From the NCBI RefSeq assembly GCF_024398035.1, contig NZ_CP073748.1, positions 1,959,520-2,023,519 on the forward strand: a stretch of 64,000 nucleotides of DNA, in the 5' to 3' direction. This document shows, piece after piece, positions 60,516 through 64,000 of the stretch. The stretch is from Kordiimonas sp. SCSIO 12603. GTDB lineage: Bacteria; Pseudomonadota; Alphaproteobacteria; Sphingomonadales; Kordiimonadaceae. The notes beneath the pieces are model-generated. The model did no database searches and was not told the origin of the DNA. It saw nothing but the letters and a program-made list of their open reading frames with translations. Numbering within the stretch: the first letter of the stretch is position 1; every line of letters starts with the position of its first letter. The translations under genes were made by a program, and so were the position numbers.

Positions 60516-61094
60516 TTAGTCTTCCCCGAATTCTGAATCCCATGGATCATTTTCTGGACGGCCTGATGCAGGGCGGCCAATCATGTCCTTAAGGTCAATC
60601 AGGTCAACGAACTGGTCAGCTTGGCGTCTTAACTCATCAGCAATCATGGAAGGCTGTGTTTTATTAGAGCTCACAACCGTGGCTCTTACACCGCGGCGCT
60701 GTACAGCTTCCAGAAGTCTGCGGAAGTCACCATCGCCAGAGAACAGGATCACATGATCAAGGTTTTCTGAAATGTTGAGCATATCTACGGCAATTTCGAT
60801 ATCCATATTGCCTTTGATTTTACGGCGACCATTTTCATCAGTGAATTCTTTCACTGGTTTGGTAACCAGCGTGAAGCCATTATAATCAAGCCAATCAATA
60901 AGAGGACGAAGTGGTGAATATTCCTGATCCTCCAAAATAGCCGTATAATAAAAAGCGCGAACCAATCGACCCTTTTGGGAGAAATGTTCACGCAAACTTT
61001 TATAGTCTATTTCCATGTCGAGGGCACGAGCAGTTGCATATAGGTTAGCCCCGTCTATAAACAACGCAATGCGTTCTTCAGGATAAATCAACAT
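60516..61094 (-). CDS. NYN-domain (LabA/DUF88) putative RNase
   Basis: 192 residues, ATG after AGGAACTC. PIN-like NYN fold with the acidic site D14 and N17 in LFIDGANLYATAR, D98 in GNMDIEIAVDML and D120/D122 in FSGDGDFRRLLEAV. Such proteins are probably metal-dependent RNases. The alphaproteobacterial type is typically encoded next to smpB or rpoZ and folK, as here. The C-terminal tail is acidic (DPWDSEFGED). Divergent from folK over a 168-base spacer with several CtrA-like half-sites. Confidence 0.88.
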   Translation of the reverse strand: MLIYPEERIALFIDGANLYATARALDMEIDYKSLREHFSQKGRLVRAFYYTAILEDQEYSPLRPLIDWLDYNGFTLVTKPVKEFTDENGRRKIKGNMDIEIAVDMLNISENLDHVILFSGDGDFRRLLEAVQRRGVRATVVSSNKTQPSMIADELRRQADQFVDLIDLKDMIGRPASGRPENDPWDSEFGED

Positions 61095-61168
61095 TTTGAG
61101 TTCCTATCAAAAAAAATACGCGCAGAAGTATAATTGTACAAAATAGTGTAGGTAACTACACATTACGG

Positions 61169-61230
61169 TTAAATGTACCATAAACTAATATTGACTGCAG
61201 GCAGTTAACTTTTGGTAAAATTATGGTTAA
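61169..61230 (+). promoter_or_regulatory. Cluster of CtrA-like half-sites in the NYN/folK spacer
   Basis: TTAA at 61169 and ATAA at 61180 (spacing 7), then TTAA at 61205, TAAA at 61216 and TTAA at 61227, each pair again with 7 bases between. Three overlapping or adjacent boxes of 7/8 quality, in phase with an 11-base period. A TTGACT hexamer lies at 61191-61196. Binding is inferred only from pattern. Confidence 0.35.
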
Positions 61231-61262
61231 GTGAAAGGCCTGTTCTTGAAAAGGTATTTTTG

Positions 61263-61838
61263 GTGAAGGCGGAAAAAGTAAAAATATTACTGGGTCTTGG
61301 TGGAAATTTGCCTTCCGGTCAGCGTAGTCCGCTTCAAACTGTACGTGAAAGTATAGAATTGATGCAGAAGCTGAATATTGAGATTACTTCAGTCTCTCCA
61401 TTTTTTGAAACAGAACCGGTGCCTGCTTCGGGGCAGCCTAATTTTATAAATGCTGCAGTTATAGGGAACACCACTCATAGGTGTGATGTGCTGTTAGGGT
61501 TGATTAAGGAGCTTGAAGTAAAGCTTGGGAGGCAGCCAGCTGAACGGTGGAGCGCGAGAACTATTGACATAGATATACTGGCATACGGCGATAGCGTGTT
61601 CCCGAATATCAAGGCGTGGCAAGATGTGGTGAATGATGCTGATCCGGCGGCAATTCTGGCGGAACCTGTAGTGCCGCATCCGCGGTTGCATAAAAGAGCT
61701 TTTGTATTGGCACCTCTGTCAGAGATTGCAGGGAAATGGAAACATCCGGTTCTTGGGCAGACTGTAAAAGAAATGATGAAGGCAGATTTGATTGTGGAAC
61801 AAATGCCTCATATCCGGAAACTGCAAGAAAACCAATAA
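61263..61838 (+). CDS. folK: HPPK, 2-amino-4-hydroxy-6-hydroxymethyldihydropteridine pyrophosphokinase
   Basis: 191 residues from the GTG at 61263, eight bases after AAGG; TTG 61260 and TTG 61212 are alternatives. It transfers pyrophosphate from ATP to the pterin in folate synthesis. GLGGNLPSG at the start, EPVPASGQPNFINAA, and the signature RWSARTIDIDILAYGD with the two Asp that bind Mg2+; then VPHPRLHKRAFVLAPL. A middle loop (about 125-140) with NIKAWQDVVNDADPAA is longer than in E. coli FolK. Followed by rpoZ. Confidence 0.94.
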   Translation: MKAEKVKILLGLGGNLPSGQRSPLQTVRESIELMQKLNIEITSVSPFFETEPVPASGQPNFINAAVIGNTTHRCDVLLGLIKELEVKLGRQPAERWSARTIDIDILAYGDSVFPNIKAWQDVVNDADPAAILAEPVVPHPRLHKRAFVLAPLSEIAGKWKHPVLGQTVKEMMKADLIVEQMPHIRKLQENQ

Positions 61839-61960
61839 ATAGCCTTTGAAAGGCGGATTCATTCCTTTACAGTGAAGGTGTGTATATGTATAAGCAGGCG
61901 CTTATATGGAGGTCGTGCGCTTGATCGCACACCACAATTAAAGAATTTTGGAGATAGTGA

Positions 61961-62263
61961 ATGGCTCGCGTTACCGTTGAGGATTGCGTTGACAAGGTAG
62001 ATAACCGCTTTGATCTGGTTCTCGCTGCAGCACAGCGTTCTCGCCAGATTTCTTCTGGTGCACCGCTCCTTGTAGAGCGTGATAACGATAAAAACGCAGT
62101 TGTTGCTCTGCGTGAAATCGCTGATGAACATATTCAGGCAAATGACCTGACAGAATCAGTAATTCACGGGATGCGTAAAGTTGTTGAATCTGATGAGCCG
62201 GAAGAAGTGGATATGTCCATTCTTATGGCTGGTATGGAAGATCAGGCTCCAGCTTCAGAGTAA
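61961..62263 (+). CDS. rpoZ: RNA polymerase omega subunit
   Basis: 100 residues. [29 protein letters not shown] is the standard N-terminal fold; the C-terminal half after residue ~70 is acidic and variable. Omega helps beta' folding and, in Proteobacteria, forms part of a ppGpp site on RNA polymerase, so its place next to rsh is functional sense. A terminator follows. Confidence 0.97.
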   Translation: MARVTVEDCVDKVDNRFDLVLAAAQRSRQISSGAPLLVERDNDKNAVVALREIADEHIQANDLTESVIHGMRKVVESDEPEEVDMSILMAGMEDQAPASE

Positions 62264-62285
62264 TTCTGAGTTCATATCTAAAGAA

Positions 62286-62310
62286 AACCCGGCCTTGAGC
62301 CGGGTTTTTT
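62286..62310 (+). terminator. Terminator of rpoZ
   Basis: Stem AACCCGGC/GCCGGGTT, 5-base loop, six T in all on the plus strand; 23 bases after the rpoZ stop and 21 bases before the end of the convergent SDR gene. Confidence 0.92.
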
Positions 62311-62330
62311 ATTGCCTGAAATTTGTTGGA

Positions 62331-63152
62331 TTATTTTGCTGGCTTGTGGAACTGGTCTGCCGCAAAGTTAAAGAGGCCAGATCCGCCAAGTGTTTGCCCG
62401 CCACAAACAGGAAGTACGGCGCCTGTGATATATCCTGCGAGATTTGAGGATAGGAATACAGCTGCTTGGCCAATATCATTTACGCTACCTAGCCTGCGGG
62501 CAGGTACGCTTTGTATAAGCATTGGAAGAGTTTCTGGAGAGCTAAGGCGTTTCATGCCCTCTGTGCCGTCAATAGGGCCGGGGATAATGCTGTTTGAACG
62601 AATACCTTGTGGACCCCATTCAATAGCCAGTGTTTTCATAAGTTTATCGATGCCAGCCTTGGCTGCACATACATGCGCTTGATGACTGTAACCGTCGAGC
62701 GATTGTCCTGCCGAGATAAAGATGATGGAACCTTTAGTTTCCTTGAGCTGATCATGGGCTGCTTTTGCTGTGTTGAATGATCCGATCAGGTCAATATCTA
62801 CAACTGTTTTAAAACCATTATAGCTCAGGTCTTCTACCTTACTCATAAAGTTGCCGGCGGCACCTGCCACAACAATTGAAACAGTTCCCAGTGTCGCTTT
62901 GGTTTCTGCGAAAGCTTTTTCCATGGCTTCAAGATCGCGTACATCGGCTGCAACTGGGAATACATCCACTCCGTATTCTCTGATTTCTTCTGCCGCTTTT
63001 TCCAGTTTTTCAAAAGTGCGGCCACAGATAGCTATTTTCGCACCTGCTGCTGCCATGTTTTTGGCAATGCCTAAGTTGATGCCGCTGCCGCCGCCGGTGA
63101 TGAATGCCACTTGCCCTTCGAGCATGCCTGTTTGAGGTTTGAGCTCAGACAT
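62331..63152 (-). CDS. SDR oxidoreductase, 2,4-dienoyl-CoA reductase-like
   Basis: 273 residues from the ATG at 63152 (GGAGG six bases upstream); a longer frame adds ten residues without support. NAD(P) motif TGGGSGINLG near residue 20 and a late NSIIPGPIDGTEGM segment. The classical YxxxK is not conserved: the Tyr is missing at its normal place (AHVCAAKAG), as in the dienoyl-CoA reductase branch, where another Tyr serves. So reduction of 2,4-dienoyl-CoA or a related enoyl-CoA in fatty-acid oxidation is likely. It interrupts the usual rpoZ-rsh spacing on the opposite strand. Confidence 0.85.
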   Translation of the reverse strand: MSELKPQTGMLEGQVAFITGGGSGINLGIAKNMAAAGAKIAICGRTFEKLEKAAEEIREYGVDVFPVAADVRDLEAMEKAFAETKATLGTVSIVVAGAAGNFMSKVEDLSYNGFKTVVDIDLIGSFNTAKAAHDQLKETKGSIIFISAGQSLDGYSHQAHVCAAKAGIDKLMKTLAIEWGPQGIRSNSIIPGPIDGTEGMKRLSSPETLPMLIQSVPARRLGSVNDIGQAAVFLSSNLAGYITGAVLPVCGGQTLGGSGLFNFAADQFHKPAK

Positions 63153-63294
63153 AAAGTCCCTCCGCTTGAAAATTTCCCACACTTCTTCGGTAACTGTTAA
63201 TGAATTTTACCATAGCATAATAAATGGGCTGAAATTCTTTCTCGAAAAGAGTATTGCTATCAGTTAGATGAATTAAAAGAGTAAAGGTTGCCGC

Positions 63295-64000
63295 GTGATC
63301 CGTCAGTTTGAGTTAGTTGATCTTGTAAGAGCCTACGATAAAAACGTGGATGAGGCTCTCCTTAACCGTGCCTATGTATTTGCGATGAAAGCTCATGGTA
63401 GCCAGACGAGGGCGTCTGGTGATCCGTATTTTTCGCACCCACTTGAAGTGGCTGGTATCTTAACGGATATGAAGCTGGATTGTGATACGATCGCTACGGC
63501 ACTTCTCCATGATGTGGTGGAAGATACAGTTGCAACCATCGAAGAAATCCACGAGCTTTTTGGCCCCAAGGTAGCTGAACTGGTGGACGGTGTTACCAAG
63601 CTCTCAAAAATTGAAATGCAGACCGAAAGCATGCGGCAGGCGGAGAACTTCAGGAAGTTTCTTCTAGCGATGTCGAATGATATCCGCGTGCTTCTGGTTA
63701 AACTTGCTGACCGTATGCACAATATGCGTACGCTGGGGCATATTAAGAAAATTGAGAAACGCAAGCGAATTGCCAAAGAAACGCTTGATATATACGCACC
63801 GCTTGCTGAACGCATTGGTATGCATGAGCTGAAAGATGAGCTTGAGCATCTTGCCTTTACGCATATGGACCCTGAGGCAATGGAATCCATCAATGCACGG
63901 CTCCATTATCTTATAGAAGAAAGCCCTAACCTTGAAGCTGACATGGTAGCAGCGCTAACGGAACTTCTTAAAGAAAATGGTATTGAAGCCAAGGTTAGTG
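63295..64000 (+). CDS. spoT: Bifunctional (p)ppGpp synthetase/hydrolase RSH (3' end outside window)
   Basis: GTG start at 63295, open to the window edge: 235 residues seen. The HD hydrolase domain is complete in the first ~180 residues: HPLEVAGIL, the HD motif ALLHDVVEDT, and the conserved LVKLADRMHNMRTL, followed by ETLDIYAPLAERIGM. The synthetase domain starts near the edge and is cut, so synthetic activity cannot be judged here. Alphaproteobacteria normally have one such bifunctional enzyme (often called Rsh or RelA/SpoT), encoded beside rpoZ. Confidence 0.95.
   Translation, partial: MIRQFELVDLVRAYDKNVDEALLNRAYVFAMKAHGSQTRASGDPYFSHPLEVAGILTDMKLDCDTIATALLHDVVEDTVATIEEIHELFGPKVAELVDGVTKLSKIEMQTESMRQAENFRKFLLAMSNDIRVLLVKLADRMHNMRTLGHIKKIEKRKRIAKETLDIYAPLAERIGMHELKDELEHLAFTHMDPEAMESINARLHYLIEESPNLEADMVAALTELLKENGIEAKVS

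Noticed and set aside
1-64000. Mobile element, prophage, toxin-antitoxin, defence system or tRNA
   Set aside because: I looked for integrases, transposases, restriction or defence genes, att-like repeats and tRNA cloverleafs and saw none; all regions are filled by the genes listed.

Overview
The window looks like core chromosome of an alphaproteobacterium. MipZ, DivK and PleD occur together, and several gene orders are the ones I remember from that class (bax/panC next to mipZ; dinB, DUF3572, divK, pleD, rpmG, rnr, topA, dprA, plsY, pyrC, pyrB; ruvX next to gatCAB; dapA-smpB ... NYN-folK-rpoZ-rsh). Base composition is moderate for the class and even along the window. The mix of secreted metalloproteases, a TonB receptor and many GGDEF proteins fits an aquatic or marine aerobe; a Kordiimonadales-like lineage is my guess, not something shown by the sequence. 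I see no phage, transposon, integrase, CRISPR array, tRNA or rRNA.

Layout. 1-7.8 kb: 3' part of mgtE, a receiver protein with an unknown output domain, a secreted M28 peptidase, bax-panC on the minus strand diverging from mipZ-dnaJ-like, then a secreted solute-binding-like protein. 7.8-12.6 kb: phosphomannomutase, clpS-clpA, a GNAT acetyltransferase. 12.6-19 kb (minus): FemAB-like acyltransferase, glycerophosphodiesterase, RidA, a diguanylate cyclase, and a DUF3572-HAD-sugar kinase-dinB operon. 19-23.5 kb: divK-pleD-SdpI-like operon, sulfurtransferase, rpmG, an Hpt protein with a dead receiver. 23.5-32.5 kb (minus): one long run pyrB-pyrC-like-plsY-dprA-topA-rnr.

32.6-36.3 kb (minus): retropepsin-PDZ protein and a GNAT-DUF3089-ruvX-HxlR run. 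36.4-39.7 kb: gatCAB. 39.7-43.5 kb: envelope block with three glycine-zipper proteins, one of them a very unusual Arg/Ser- then Tyr/Asn-rich exported protein, plus NhaA. 43.6-46.6 kb: a double-receiver diguanylate cyclase diverging from a CBS-histidine kinase, and a Sel1 protein. 46.7-54.2 kb (minus): two large secreted zinc peptidases with small exported proteins and another diguanylate cyclase. 54.3-64 kb: EF-hand protein, dapA-smpB, cNMP-FHA fusion, TonB receptor behind a Fur-like box, family 5 UDG, NYN protein, folK, rpoZ, SDR and the start of rsh.

Functional threads: cell-cycle control (DivK, PleD, MipZ, several CtrA-like TTAA-N7-TTAA sites), c-di-GMP synthesis (four GGDEF proteins and no EAL or HD-GYP protein), proteolysis (ClpAP plus ClpS and several exported peptidases), nucleic-acid upkeep (DinB, TopA, DprA, RuvX, UDG, RNase R) and translation quality control (GatCAB, SmpB, RpmG, RSH). 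I found no self-evident new multi-gene system. The best leads are the pseudo-dihydroorotase beside pyrB, the Arg/Ser-Tyr glycine-zipper protein, the cNMP-FHA fusion lacking the usual arginine, and the divergent CBS-kinase/diguanylate cyclase pair.
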